Below, piece by piece: positions 8,450-17,706 of a DNA stretch of 49,759 nt (position 1 is the stretch's first letter; each line of letters begins with the position of its first letter). The notes beneath the pieces were generated by a model that had not been told where the DNA came from, made no database searches, and saw only the letters and a program-made list of their open reading frames with translations. Source of the DNA: Streptomyces sp. 8L (GTDB lineage: Bacteria > Actinomycetota > Actinomycetes > Streptomycetales > Streptomycetaceae); the NCBI RefSeq assembly GCF_020176795.1, contig NZ_JAIUKE010000029.1:1-49759 (forward strand), given 5' to 3'. A program made the position numbers and the translations under genes.

Positions 8450-10930
8450 ATGCAGCGTGCACCACATCACCGGTCAAGAACGCGGCGCAGACTCACCGTC
8501 GGCCTGGTGACGGGAGCCCTGGCGGCATCCCTGCTGGGTACGGCGGCCGCGGCGGCGCAGCCGGCTCCCGAAGCCGGGGCCGCGGCCCCGGCGCTTCCGT
8601 CGCCGCCCGGCACGGCGAACGTCAAGGTGCTGGTCTACTACGGCTCCACGGGCGAGGAGTCCCCGACCGTGGACGCGGGGATCGAGGCCATCGAGGACAT
8701 CGGGCAGACCGGTCCGCTCGCCAAGCGGTTCAAGACGACCGCCACGGCCGACGCGTCGGTCTTCACCAACGCGAAGCGGCTCGGCACATTCAACGCGGTC
8801 GTCTTCCTGACCGGCCCGGGCGACGTCCTCGACCCCGAACAGGAAGCGGGGCTCGAATCCTATGTCGAGGCGGGCGGCGGCTTCGTCGGCATCCACGACG
8901 CGGCCAGGACCGAGCCGTACTCGGACTGGTACACCGGGCTGATCGGTGCCAGGCCCGCGGCGACCGGCCCGGACGACGTCCAGCAGGCGACCGTCGAGGT
9001 GGGCGACCGCGTCCATCCGGCCACCAAGTCCCTGCCGCTCGAATGGAAGCGCGCGGACCGCTGGTTCAACTGGGCGACCAACCCCACGGGTACGGTGCAC
9101 ACCGTCGCGAGCGTCCGGGAGTCCACGTACAAGCCGGGCCAGGGCGCGGCGGGCACGGCGGACCACCCCGTCTCCTGGTGCCGGGACTACGACGGCGGCC
9201 GGTCGTTCTACACCGGCATGGGCGGTACGGCCGCCTCGTTCGCCGAGACCGACTTCCGCGCGCATCTGCGCGGCGCCCTGGAGTGGACGTCGCGCCTGGC
9301 GCGCGCCGACTGCAAGGCGACCATCGACGCCAACTACCGGGCCGACCGGGTCACCGTCCCCAACCAGCCGGGACAGCAGGACCAGATCGGGGAGCCGCAC
9401 GGCCTGACGGTCAGGCCCGACGGGAAGGTGCTGTACATCGGACGCGGCGGCGGCACGGCCGACGACCCGGTCGTCACCGACTGGAGCGACCCGGACGTCG
9501 GCAAGGGCACGGGCCGGATCTACGTCTACGACCCGAAGACGAGGAAGGTCACCGTCGCGGGCGGGCTGACGACGTTCGGCAACCGGGGCGGCGGCGACGA
9601 GCTGAACAAGACCGAGGAGGGCCTCCTCGGCATCACGCTCGACCCGGACTACGAGAACAACGGCTGGATCTACGTCTACTGGTCGCCGCACTCCGAGATC
9701 GACCGCGACACCCAGATGGGCAAGCGGCGCGTCTCCCGCTTCACCCTGGACCCGGCGACGGACAAGCTCGACCCGGCCTCGGAGAAGGTGCTGCTCCAGT
9801 GGCCGATGCAGATCCACAGCTGCTGCCACGCGGGCGGCGGGATGGCCTTCGACTCGAAGGGCAACCTCTACGTCGGCGTCGGTGACAACAACTCCTCGCT
9901 CTACAGCGACGGTTACTCGGGCAACAACCCTGAACCCAACTACAAGGGCGTCTCCTTCGCGGACGCGCGCCGTACGGCAGGCAACACCAACAACCTCAAC
10001 GGGAAGATCCTGCGCATCCACCCCGAGGACGACGGCACGTACTCGCTGCCCGCGGGCAACCTGTTCACCGGCAAGGAGACCGCCGAGGGCGGCGGCAAGA
10101 CGCGCGGCGAGATCTACGCGATGGGCGTGCGCAACCCGGCGCGGCTGTCGATCGACAAGAAGACCGACGTGCTGTACGTCGGCTGGGTCGGCCCCGACGC
10201 GGGCGAGCCGTCCACCACCTGGGGCCCCGCCAAGTACGACACGTTCGCGGTGATCGACCACGCGAGCAACCGCGGCTGGCCGTACTGCATGGGCGACAAG
10301 CAGCCCTACCGCGACCGCAACCTGCCGGACCCGGACAAGCCGCTCGGCTGGTACGACTGCGACCACCTGAAGAACGAGTCGCCGAACAACGACGGCCTGG
10401 TCGGCATCCCGCCGGCCGAGGCCAACAACATCTGGTACTCGCCGCAGGGCGGGGCGCCCGAGTACCCGCGCGGCGTGGACGGCGTGCCGGACTACGACCC
10501 GGGCAAGGCGGCCTACCGGCTGCCCTGGCTCAAGGGCGGCGGCCAGGCCACCATGGACGGCCCGGTCTACCGGTTCGACGCGAGCGTCAAGAGCAGCGTC
10601 AAGTGGCCCCGTTACTGGGACGGCAAGTGGTTCGTCGCGGACTTCTACGACGCGACCAACCCCCGGCACGCGGTCACGATGAACCCGGCCGACCAGGGCG
10701 CGGGCGGGCTGCCGCTGCACGCGGACTCGCTGCGGAAGATCATCCCGGTGGGCGAAGGCGGCATCCGCAACCTGATGGACTGGAAGTTCGCCCCGGACGG
10801 CTCTCTGTACGTCCTGGACTACGGGCGCGGCTTCTTCAACTCCGACGCAGAGTCCGCGCTGTGGCGCGTGACCTACACCGGCGGCGCGCCGACCCCGGCC
10901 GCCAAGGACCTGGTCAAGAAGGGAGCGTGA
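8450..10930 (+). CDS. Secreted ThuA-domain / PQQ-type sugar dehydrogenase
   Basis: An 826-residue exported protein. A signal peptide (basic start RSRTRRR, hydrophobic stretch, cleavage near residue 36) is followed by a ThuA-like domain at about 57-290 (VKVLVYYGSTGEE, GGGFVGIHDAA, VSWCRDYDGGRSFYTGMGG). The rest is a glucose/sorbosone dehydrogenase-type beta-propeller: EPHGLTVRPDGKVLYIG, EEGLLGITLDPDYENNG, HSCCHAGGGMAF with the likely catalytic H456, NLNGKILRIHPEDDGTY, and MGVRNPARL, which matches the PQQ-binding Arg-Asn motif of soluble glucose dehydrogenase. It probably oxidises sugars outside the cell. ATG 8450 is preferred (AGAGGGTGGGTG upstream) over GTG 8438. The next gene begins one base after its stop, so both are co-expressed. 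Substrate is unknown. Confidence 0.88.
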   Translation: MQRAPHHRSRTRRRLTVGLVTGALAASLLGTAAAAAQPAPEAGAAAPALPSPPGTANVKVLVYYGSTGEESPTVDAGIEAIEDIGQTGPLAKRFKTTATADASVFTNAKRLGTFNAVVFLTGPGDVLDPEQEAGLESYVEAGGGFVGIHDAARTEPYSDWYTGLIGARPAATGPDDVQQATVEVGDRVHPATKSLPLEWKRADRWFNWATNPTGTVHTVASVRESTYKPGQGAAGTADHPVSWCRDYDGGRSFYTGMGGTAASFAETDFRAHLRGALEWTSRLARADCKATIDANYRADRVTVPNQPGQQDQIGEPHGLTVRPDGKVLYIGRGGGTADDPVVTDWSDPDVGKGTGRIYVYDPKTRKVTVAGGLTTFGNRGGGDELNKTEEGLLGITLDPDYENNGWIYVYWSPHSEIDRDTQMGKRRVSRFTLDPATDKLDPASEKVLLQWPMQIHSCCHAGGGMAFDSKGNLYVGVGDNNSSLYSDGYSGNNPEPNYKGVSFADARRTAGNTNNLNGKILRIHPEDDGTYSLPAGNLFTGKETAEGGGKTRGEIYAMGVRNPARLSIDKKTDVLYVGWVGPDAGEPSTTWGPAKYDTFAVIDHASNRGWPYCMGDKQPYRDRNLPDPDKPLGWYDCDHLKNESPNNDGLVGIPPAEANNIWYSPQGGAPEYPRGVDGVPDYDPGKAAYRLPWLKGGGQATMDGPVYRFDASVKSSVKWPRYWDGKWFVADFYDATNPRHAVTMNPADQGAGGLPLHADSLRKIIPVGEGGIRNLMDWKFAPDGSLYVLDYGRGFFNSDAESALWRVTYTGGAPTPAAKDLVKKGA

Positions 10931-10931
10931 G

Positions 10932-13160
10932 GTGGTGCGAGCGAGACACCGGAGACAGCCGCGCCTGTGGGCGTCCCTCGTCGGGGCGTTCCTGCTGGTG
11001 CTCGGGCTGACGTCGACCGCGGCGTACGGGCACGGGGCCGGCGCGCCGGCCCCAGCCGCCGCGGGGCAGACCCTGAACTGGACGGCGGGCGACTCGATCG
11101 AGCACTTCACGAGCGCGCCCACGGCGGCGGTGGCCGGCGCCGCCACCATCGTCTTCGAGAACAGCGCGGCGACCGGCAACACGACGGGGCTGCCGCACAC
11201 CCTGACCTTCGACACGTCCGACCCGAAGTACAACCACGACGCGCGGGTCGACATCCTCGCCAACCCGTCCGACGCGGCGGGCGGCAAGCACAGTGTCGAC
11301 GTCACGCTGACCCCGGGCACGTACCACTACTTCTGCTCGATGCCCGGCCACATCATGATGAGCGGCACCTTCACCGTGACAGCGGGCGGCGGCGGTGACG
11401 ACACCACCGCGCCCAGCACGTCGGCGAAGGTCGAGGGCCAGCGGAACGCCGACGGGGCCTACGTCGGCTCCGCGACGGTCAGCGTCACGGCCGCCGACGA
11501 GGAGGGCGGCTCGGGCCTCGGCGGTATCGAGTACGCGCTGGGCGCGGACGGCGCCTGGCAGCCGTACACCGATCCGGTCGTGGTGGACACCGTGGGCGCG
11601 GCGACCGTGCGCTACCGGGCCACCGACAAGGCGGGCAACACGTCGGCCGAGAAGTCCGCCGACTTCACCGTCGTCGCGCCGCCGACCGACGACACCACGC
11701 CGCCGGAGACCTCGGCGACCGTCAGCGGCGACCAGGACGCGGGCGGGAACTACCTGGGCACCGCCACGGTGACCGTGACGGCGTCCGACACCGGCTCCGG
11801 CGTCAACACCATCGAGTACGCGCTGGGCGCGGACGGCGACTGGCAGCCGTACACCCAGCCCGTCGCGGTGGACACCGCGGGCGCGGCGACGGTCCGCTAC
11901 CGGGCCACCGACAGGGCGGGCAACGCGGCGGCCGAGAAGTCCGTCCGCTTCACCGTCGTCGCACCGCCGGCGAAGGACACCACCGCACCGGTCGTGTCCG
12001 CCGCGATCACCGGCAGCAAGAACTCGTACGGCGCGTTCATCAGCAGCGCCACGGTGACCCTGACCGCAGAGGACGCCGAGTCGGGTGTCGCGTCGAGCGA
12101 GTACGCGCTGGACGGCGGCCCGTACCTCGCCTACACGGCGCCGGTCGTGGTGGACCGGGTCGGCGCCCACACGCTCGCCTACCGCGCCACCGACAAGGCG
12201 GGCAACACGTCCAAGGCGACGGACGCGGCGTTCACGGTCGCCCAGAGCGGCGGGGTGCCGCCACCGCCCTGCGCCGAGCACGACGAGCGGCTGACGGTGA
12301 TCGTCGGCACGGTCGACACGGGGGTGCCCAACCGGCTCACGCCCAACCGCTGCACGATCAACGAACGGATCGAGGACGAGCGGGAGTGGACCTCGCAGGC
12401 CCTCTTCCTCAAGCACGTGGACGGCGTGCTGAAGACGCTCGCCGCCCAGAACGTGATCGACCAGCGCGAGCAGAAGAAGATCGCGAAGGCCGCCAGGCAG
12501 TCGAAGATCGGCCTGCCGGGCCAGACGGCCGGCTACAAGACGATCTTCGACGGGACCCAGGCGTCGTTCGACAGGTGGGAGCACGTCGGGGGCGGCCAAG
12601 TCGACCTCAAGGACGGCGCGATGAGCGTCGACCCGACGGTCGGCGGGGATCTCGGCATGATGTGGTACCCGGGGCGCCAGTACGAGAACTTCTCGCTGAA
12701 GCTGCAGTTCCGCGACGACGCCGCGGGGACGGCGAACGCCAACGGCGGCGTCTTCGTGCGGTTCCCGGACCCGCACGGCTTCCCGCTGGAGTCGCGTCCC
12801 GCGTGGGTGGCCGTCAACTACGGCCACGAGATCCAGATCTTCGACAGCCCGACCGGGGACATGTACAAGACCGGTTCGGTCTACGGCTTCGACCGCGTGG
12901 GCCTTGCGGGCGCCCGTCCCACGGCCAAGGGCACCTGGAACGACTACGAGATCCGGGTGAAGGGGCAGCACTTCACGATCCTGCGCAACGGTGTCCTGAT
13001 CAACGAGTTCGACAACGACCCCGGTCAGGTCTTCGATCCGCCCAGGGCCGGCGACCCCGGCACCGACGGCAGGCGCTACGCGTCCGGCTACATCGGACTG
13101 CAGAACCACAGCACCGCGGACCTGGTCTCCTACCGGAACGTGCGGATCAAGGAGCTGTAG
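10932..13160 (+). CDS. Secreted cupredoxin / Ig-like repeat / DUF1080 protein
   Basis: A 742-residue multidomain secreted protein. After a signal peptide (to about residue 33) comes a plastocyanin-like domain with type 1 copper ligands H89 (LPHTL), C135, H140 and M143 or a nearby Met (YFCSMPGHIMMSG). Three copies of an OmpL47-like beta module follow at about 155-250, 252-345 and 347-440, each with IEYALGADG- or SEYALDGG- and VRYRATDKAGN-type motifs. The C-terminal part (about 530-742) is a DUF1080/3-keto-disaccharide hydrolase-type lectin-like domain (YKTIFDGTQASFDRWEH, GGVFVRFPDP). GTG 10932 lies one base after the preceding stop, with GGGAG upstream. It likely binds sugar polymer and passes electrons; this role is inferred from domains and pairing. 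Confidence 0.88.
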   Translation: MVRARHRRQPRLWASLVGAFLLVLGLTSTAAYGHGAGAPAPAAAGQTLNWTAGDSIEHFTSAPTAAVAGAATIVFENSAATGNTTGLPHTLTFDTSDPKYNHDARVDILANPSDAAGGKHSVDVTLTPGTYHYFCSMPGHIMMSGTFTVTAGGGGDDTTAPSTSAKVEGQRNADGAYVGSATVSVTAADEEGGSGLGGIEYALGADGAWQPYTDPVVVDTVGAATVRYRATDKAGNTSAEKSADFTVVAPPTDDTTPPETSATVSGDQDAGGNYLGTATVTVTASDTGSGVNTIEYALGADGDWQPYTQPVAVDTAGAATVRYRATDRAGNAAAEKSVRFTVVAPPAKDTTAPVVSAAITGSKNSYGAFISSATVTLTAEDAESGVASSEYALDGGPYLAYTAPVVVDRVGAHTLAYRATDKAGNTSKATDAAFTVAQSGGVPPPPCAEHDERLTVIVGTVDTGVPNRLTPNRCTINERIEDEREWTSQALFLKHVDGVLKTLAAQNVIDQREQKKIAKAARQSKIGLPGQTAGYKTIFDGTQASFDRWEHVGGGQVDLKDGAMSVDPTVGGDLGMMWYPGRQYENFSLKLQFRDDAAGTANANGGVFVRFPDPHGFPLESRPAWVAVNYGHEIQIFDSPTGDMYKTGSVYGFDRVGLAGARPTAKGTWNDYEIRVKGQHFTILRNGVLINEFDNDPGQVFDPPRAGDPGTDGRRYASGYIGLQNHSTADLVSYRNVRIKEL

Positions 13161-13174
13161 CCAGGACCGGTCGC

Positions 13175-13230
13175 GCGCGGCGCGGAAAGGGCCCCTCCCC
13201 CAGCCGGGAGGGGCCCTTTCCGCGCCGCGC
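13175..13230. terminator. Bidirectional terminator with a perfect 25-bp stem
   Basis: Left arm 13175-13199 and right arm 13206-13230 are perfectly complementary over 25 bases around a CCAGCC loop. The stem includes GGAAAGGGCCCCTCCC. It sits between convergent genes (stop at 13160 plus, stop at 13233 minus), so it should end transcription from both sides, though it lacks a U tract, as is common in Streptomyces. Confidence 0.93.
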
Positions 13231-13232
13231 CC

Positions 13233-14243
13233 TCACGACCGGTGGCGGGCCCGGCTCGGCTGGACGCGGGTGGGCTCGCCCGGCGCCTTCGGGTGGTCCG
13301 GCGGGTAGGGCAGGTCGCCGAGGCCGTGCTCCCGCTCGTCCCGGGCCGCGAGGTCGAGCAGGCTCTCCAGGCCGAAGGCGTGCTCCGTCATGTCCGCGTG
13401 CACGTCGCCGAGTTCGGCGTACCTGGCCGGCATGGTCGCGATGTCGAAGTCGCGGGGCGCCACGTCGTCGATCTCCTCCCACCGCAGCGGCGCGGAGACG
13501 GGCGCGTGCGCCTTGGGGCGCACGGAGTACGCGGAGGCGATGGTGCGGTCGCGGGCGGTCTGGTTGTAGTCCACGAAGATCCTGGCTCCGCGCTCCTCCT
13601 TCCACCAGGCGGTGGTGACCCGCTCCGGCATCCGCCTCTCCAGCTCCCGGCCGGCCGCGATCGCGCACCGGCGCACCTGGGCGAAGGTCCAGCGCGCCTC
13701 GATCGGTACGAACACGTGCAGGCCCCGGCCGCCGGAGGTCTTGGGCCAGCCCCGCAGTCCGTTCTCGTCAAGGACCGCGCGCAGCTCGTGGGCCGCGGCG
13801 ACGGCGTCCGCGAAGCCGGTGCCCGGCTGCGGGTCGAGGTCGAGGCGCAGCTCGTCGGGGTGGTCGGTGTCGCCGCGCCGTACCGGCCAGGGGTGGAAGG
13901 TGAGGCAGCCGAGGTTGGCGGCCCACACCACCGCGGCGACCTCGGTGGGGCACATCTCGTCGGCGTACCGGCCGCTGGGGAAGGCGATCCGGGCGGTCGG
14001 GGTCCACTCGGGCAGGTTCTTCGGGGCGCGCTTCTGGAAGAACGACTCGCCCGTGACGCCCTCGGGGAAGCGCTCCATGGTGGTGGGCCGCTCGCGCAGG
14101 GCCCGCACGATGCCGTCGCCGACGGCGAGGTAGTAGCGGGCCACGTCGAGCTTGGTGAAGCCGCGCTCGGGAAAGTACACCTTGTCCGGGCTCGACAGCC
14201 GTACGGTCCTGCCGCCCGCGTCCAGCTCCACCGCCGCTCCCAT
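13233..14243 (-). CDS. LigD-type polymerase/primase domain protein (NHEJ)
   Basis: A 336-residue stand-alone LigD polymerase domain, an archaeo-eukaryotic primase-fold enzyme that fills ends during non-homologous end joining. Motifs are VRLSSPDKVYFPERGFTK, RPTTMERFPEGVTGESFFQKRAP, LRLDLDPQPG (catalytic acidic pair), KTSGGRGLHVFVPIE and ARIFVDYNQTARDRTIASAYSVRP. Neither the ligase nor the phosphoesterase domain of full LigD is present. Start ATG 14243; GTG at 14252 is an alternative. It is divergent from an ATP-dependent DNA ligase with only 75 bases between starts, and the split polymerase/ligase arrangement is familiar in Streptomyces. No Ku gene lies in the window. Confidence 0.93.
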   Translation of the reverse strand: MGAAVELDAGGRTVRLSSPDKVYFPERGFTKLDVARYYLAVGDGIVRALRERPTTMERFPEGVTGESFFQKRAPKNLPEWTPTARIAFPSGRYADEMCPTEVAAVVWAANLGCLTFHPWPVRRGDTDHPDELRLDLDPQPGTGFADAVAAAHELRAVLDENGLRGWPKTSGGRGLHVFVPIEARWTFAQVRRCAIAAGRELERRMPERVTTAWWKEERGARIFVDYNQTARDRTIASAYSVRPKAHAPVSAPLRWEEIDDVAPRDFDIATMPARYAELGDVHADMTEHAFGLESLLDLAARDEREHGLGDLPYPPDHPKAPGEPTRVQPSRARHRS

Positions 14244-14318
14244 GTGCGCCACGGTAGGCGCGGACGGTGCGGCCCGCACGCCGGGCGGACCGGGCCCGGG
14301 GGCCTGAGAATCGGACGC

Positions 14319-15380
14319 ATGGACCTGCCCGTGATGCCGCCCGTGCTGCCGATGCTCTCGAAGTCCGTGAAGCGGATTCCGCCCGGCATGCAGTACGAGG
14401 CGAAGTGGGACGGCTTCCGTGCGATCGTGCACCGCGACGGGGACGAGGTCGTGATCGGCAGCAGGAACGGCAAGCCGCTGACCCGGTACTTCCCCGAACT
14501 GGTGGAGGCGCTGCTGGCCGAGCTGCCCGAGCGGTGCGTGGTGGACGGCGAGATCGTGATCATGCATGACGGGCGGCTCGACTTCGACCTGCTGACCGAG
14601 CGCATCCATCCGGCCCGCTCCCGCGTCGAGATGCTCGCGGAGCGCACGCCCGCCGCCTACATCGCGTTCGACCTGCTCGCGAAGGGCGACACGGGCCTGC
14701 TCGACATGGGGCAGGCGCTGCGCCGCGAGGCGCTGGAGGCCGCGCTCGTGGGCGTACGGCCTCCGGTGTACGTGGCGCCGGCCACGACGGACGGGGACGT
14801 GGCCGCCGAGTGGTTCGACCGGTACGAGGGCGCGGGGCTCGACGGTGTCGTGGCGAAGCCGCTCGACCTGCCCTACCGGCAGGACACCCGCGCCATGTAC
14901 AAGATCAAGCACGAGCGCACGGCGGATGTGGTGGTGGCGGGCTACCGGCCGCACAAGAGCGGTCCTGTCGTGGGCTCGCTGCTGCTCGGCCTGTACGACG
15001 AGGCGGGCGCGCTCCAGCATGTGGGCGTGTGCGCCGCGTTCCCGATGAGGCGCAGGGCGGAGCTGGCCGAGGAGCTGGCGCCGCTGCGCGTGGACAGTGG
15101 CGAGCACCCGTGGGCGGCGTGGGCCGAGGCCTCCGCGCACGAGGGCGCGCGGCTTCCCGGGGCGCCGTCGCGCTGGAGCGGTAAGAAGGACCTGTCGTGG
15201 GTGGCGCTCGCACCGACGCGGGTGTGCGAGGTGGCGTACGACCACATGGAGGGCACCCGGTTCCGCCACACGGCGCAGTGGCGCAGGTGGCGCCCGGACC
15301 GCGACCCGGCGTCCTGCACGTACGCCCAGCTGGTGGAACCGGTGCGCTACGACCTGGGCCAGGTCCTGGGCGGGGCCTGA
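14319..15380 (+). CDS. ATP-dependent DNA ligase (LigC/LigD-ligase type)
   Basis: A 353-residue ATP-dependent DNA ligase that seals nicks through an adenylated lysine. The nucleophile is K29 in [12 protein letters not shown] (motif I). Further nucleotidyltransferase motifs are [19 protein letters not shown] (III), [12 protein letters not shown] (IV) and [18 protein letters not shown] (V), followed by an OB-fold tail ending [26 protein letters not shown]. Length fits the LigC-like class lacking extra domains. The divergent neighbour is the LigD-type polymerase, so together they could act in end joining or in base-excision repair as reported for mycobacterial LigC. The ribosome site is weak, as is usual for such short divergent spacers. 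Confidence 0.93.
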   Translation: MDLPVMPPVLPMLSKSVKRIPPGMQYEAKWDGFRAIVHRDGDEVVIGSRNGKPLTRYFPELVEALLAELPERCVVDGEIVIMHDGRLDFDLLTERIHPARSRVEMLAERTPAAYIAFDLLAKGDTGLLDMGQALRREALEAALVGVRPPVYVAPATTDGDVAAEWFDRYEGAGLDGVVAKPLDLPYRQDTRAMYKIKHERTADVVVAGYRPHKSGPVVGSLLLGLYDEAGALQHVGVCAAFPMRRRAELAEELAPLRVDSGEHPWAAWAEASAHEGARLPGAPSRWSGKKDLSWVALAPTRVCEVAYDHMEGTRFRHTAQWRRWRPDRDPASCTYAQLVEPVRYDLGQVLGGA

Positions 15381-15555
15381 GCGGCGCGGGGCAGGTCCCC
15401 GGGAGCCGAGGGCCGCGGCGCGTCACGCACCGGGCGTATCGGGCGCACCGGGCCGGCGCGCGGGCCGCCCGCCGCGGCCCTCGGGCGGCGCCGTGCGTAC
15501 GCCCGTCCGGCGGTGCCCGCATGCGGGGCGGGGGCGGCGGTGTGAGCGTGCAGGA

Positions 15556-17679
15556 GTGAGCACCGTCAGCGAGAAACGTCCAGAACCGGCGCCCTCGCCG
15601 GCCGCTACACCGCCCGTGCTCAGCGGACGGCGGCGGAACATCGTGTTCGCGACGATCGTCCTCGGCATCCTGCTCGCCGCCCTCGACCAGACCATCGTGG
15701 GCACCGCGCTGCCCACGATCGTGGCCGACCTCGGCGGCGCCGAGCACATGTCCTGGGTCGTCACCTCGTACCTGCTCGCCGAGACCATCGCCACCGCGCT
15801 CGTCGGCAAGTTCGGCGACCTGTTCGGACGCAAGCGGATCTTCCAGCTGTCCGCGGTCGTCTTCATCACCGGCTCGTTCCTGTGCGGCCTCGCCACCAAC
15901 ATGACGCTGCTGATCATCTGGCGCGCCCTCCAGGGCGTGGGCGCCGGCGGGCTGATGGTGACCGCCATGGCGCTGATCGCCGATGTCATCCCGCTGCGCG
16001 AGCGGGGCAAGTACCAGGGGGCGCTGGGCGCGGTGTTCGGCCTGGCGACCGTCATCGGCCCGCTCCTCGGCGGGCTGTTCACCGACCACCTGACCTGGCG
16101 CTGGGCGTTCTACGTCAACGTGCCGATCGCGATCGTCGTGGTCGCCCTGGCGGCCAGGACGATCCCCTCCGTCCGGTCGGCGGCCCGGCCGGTCATCGAC
16201 TACCTGGGCATCGCGCTGGTGGCGCTCGGCGCGGGCGCGCTGATCCTCGGCACCAGCTTCGGCGGCAACCAGTACGCCTGGGGGTCGCCGGAGATCCTCG
16301 GCCTGTTCGCCGCGGGCGTCGTCGCGCTCGCGCTGTTCTGCCTGGTGGAGACGCGTGCCGCGCAGCCCATGCTGCCGATGCGGCTGTTCCGCAATCCGGT
16401 CTTCGCGGTCTGCTCGATCCTCAGCTTCATCGTGGGCTTCGCGATGCTCGGCGCGATGACGTTCCTGCCGACGTACCTCCAGTACGTGGACGGCGACTCC
16501 GCCACCATCTCCGGCGTGCGGACGCTGCCGATGGTGTTCGGCCTGCTGCTCGCGTCCATCTTCAGCGGCAACGTCGTCAGCAGGACCGGCCAGTACCGCT
16601 TCTTCCCCGTGGTGGGCACCGTGGTGATGGCCCTCGGGCTCTTCCTGCTGTCGCGGGTCGGACCCGGCTCGGGCGTCTGGAAGGAGTCCGGCGCGATGTT
16701 CGTGCTGGGCCTCGGGATCGGCCTGTCGATGCAGGTGCTCACCATCGCCGTGCAGAACACCGTGGAGTACACGGACCTCGGCACCGCCACCTCGGGCGTC
16801 ACGTTCTTCCGTACGCTCGGCAGCTCCTTCGGCACCGCCGTCTTCGGCACCATCTACACGAACGCGCTCACCCCGAACCTCCGCGACGCGATCCCGAGAG
16901 CCGCCAGGGCGGGCAGCGCGGGGCCCGCCGACGTCGCCAGGGCGGCCGGCAGCCCCGAGGGCCTGCACCGGCTCGACCCCGCGCAGGCCGCGCCCGTGAT
17001 CCAGGCGTACACGGACTCGCTGCACACCGTGTTCCTGTGGACGGTGCCGGTCGCCCTGACCGGCTTCGTCGTGGCGCTGTTCCTCAAACAGGTCAGGCTG
17101 CGGGACTCGGCGCGGGCCACCTCCACCGACATGGGCGAGGGGTTCGCGTCACCGACCTCGGGCGACTCCGGCAAGCTGCTCGAACTGTCGGTCGCCAAGA
17201 TCCTGCGGGGCGCGAGTCCCGACACGGCGCGCACCATCGTGCGGGCCTCGGACACCCGGCTCGACATCGCGGGCGCCTGGGCCGTGATGCAGGTCGAGCT
17301 GCTGACCCGGATGGTCGGGCACGCGAGCCTCGGGCTGATCGCCACCCGCAAGAACATGCCGCCCGAGGTACTGGTGCCGGTCTTCGACCGGATGGTCGAC
17401 GAGGGGTTCCTGACGCGGGCCGGCACGCTCTTCTCCCACACGGAGGCGGGCCGCAGGGAGGCGGCGGCGATCAACTCCGCGTGGGCCAGGTGGCTCGGTG
17501 CCCGCCTTGAGGCGGACCGGGGCCGGCCGACAGGGGCCGAACTGCGGCGCGCCGTGGACGCCATCGCGAAGCGGCTGCTCGCCGAGGACCTGGCGGACGG
17601 GCTCTCGCCGGGCCGGCGCGATCCCGTCCGGCGGGCGCCCCGCGGCGCCACGGCGTCCGGCCGGGGTCGGACGCCGTGA
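15556..17679 (+). CDS. MFS drug-type exporter (DHA2) with C-terminal winged-helix-like domain
   Basis: A 707-residue protein. Residues about 25-515 form a 14-helix DHA2/EmrB-QacA-type exporter: motif [20 protein letters not shown] in helix 1, [13 protein letters not shown] (motif A), [13 protein letters not shown] and [23 protein letters not shown] (motif C region). Proton-driven efflux of hydrophobic compounds is the family role. The last about 170 residues (from [13 protein letters not shown]) are soluble and read like a winged helix: helices, then [48 protein letters not shown], resembling MarR/PadR recognition and wing regions. Start GTG 15556 is uncertain because GGA abuts it without a spaced ribosome site. 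It converges on the phospholipase gene. Confidence 0.88.
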   Translation: MSTVSEKRPEPAPSPAATPPVLSGRRRNIVFATIVLGILLAALDQTIVGTALPTIVADLGGAEHMSWVVTSYLLAETIATALVGKFGDLFGRKRIFQLSAVVFITGSFLCGLATNMTLLIIWRALQGVGAGGLMVTAMALIADVIPLRERGKYQGALGAVFGLATVIGPLLGGLFTDHLTWRWAFYVNVPIAIVVVALAARTIPSVRSAARPVIDYLGIALVALGAGALILGTSFGGNQYAWGSPEILGLFAAGVVALALFCLVETRAAQPMLPMRLFRNPVFAVCSILSFIVGFAMLGAMTFLPTYLQYVDGDSATISGVRTLPMVFGLLLASIFSGNVVSRTGQYRFFPVVGTVVMALGLFLLSRVGPGSGVWKESGAMFVLGLGIGLSMQVLTIAVQNTVEYTDLGTATSGVTFFRTLGSSFGTAVFGTIYTNALTPNLRDAIPRAARAGSAGPADVARAAGSPEGLHRLDPAQAAPVIQAYTDSLHTVFLWTVPVALTGFVVALFLKQVRLRDSARATSTDMGEGFASPTSGDSGKLLELSVAKILRGASPDTARTIVRASDTRLDIAGAWAVMQVELLTRMVGHASLGLIATRKNMPPEVLVPVFDRMVDEGFLTRAGTLFSHTEAGRREAAAINSAWARWLGARLEADRGRPTGAELRRAVDAIAKRLLAEDLADGLSPGRRDPVRRAPRGATASGRGRTP

Positions 17680-17706
17680 GGCCGCCGGGACCACCGTGGC
17701 GCCGGG

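Noticed and set aside
8474..11320. A 948-codon open frame on the minus strand
   Set aside because: It lies opposite two well-supported secreted proteins, is Arg/Val/Ala-rich without domains, and reflects GC-rich codon bias.
10914..13109. Long minus-strand frame opposite the cupredoxin protein
   Set aside because: Low-complexity Arg/Val/Asp composition and no motif; it is a shadow of the real plus-strand gene.
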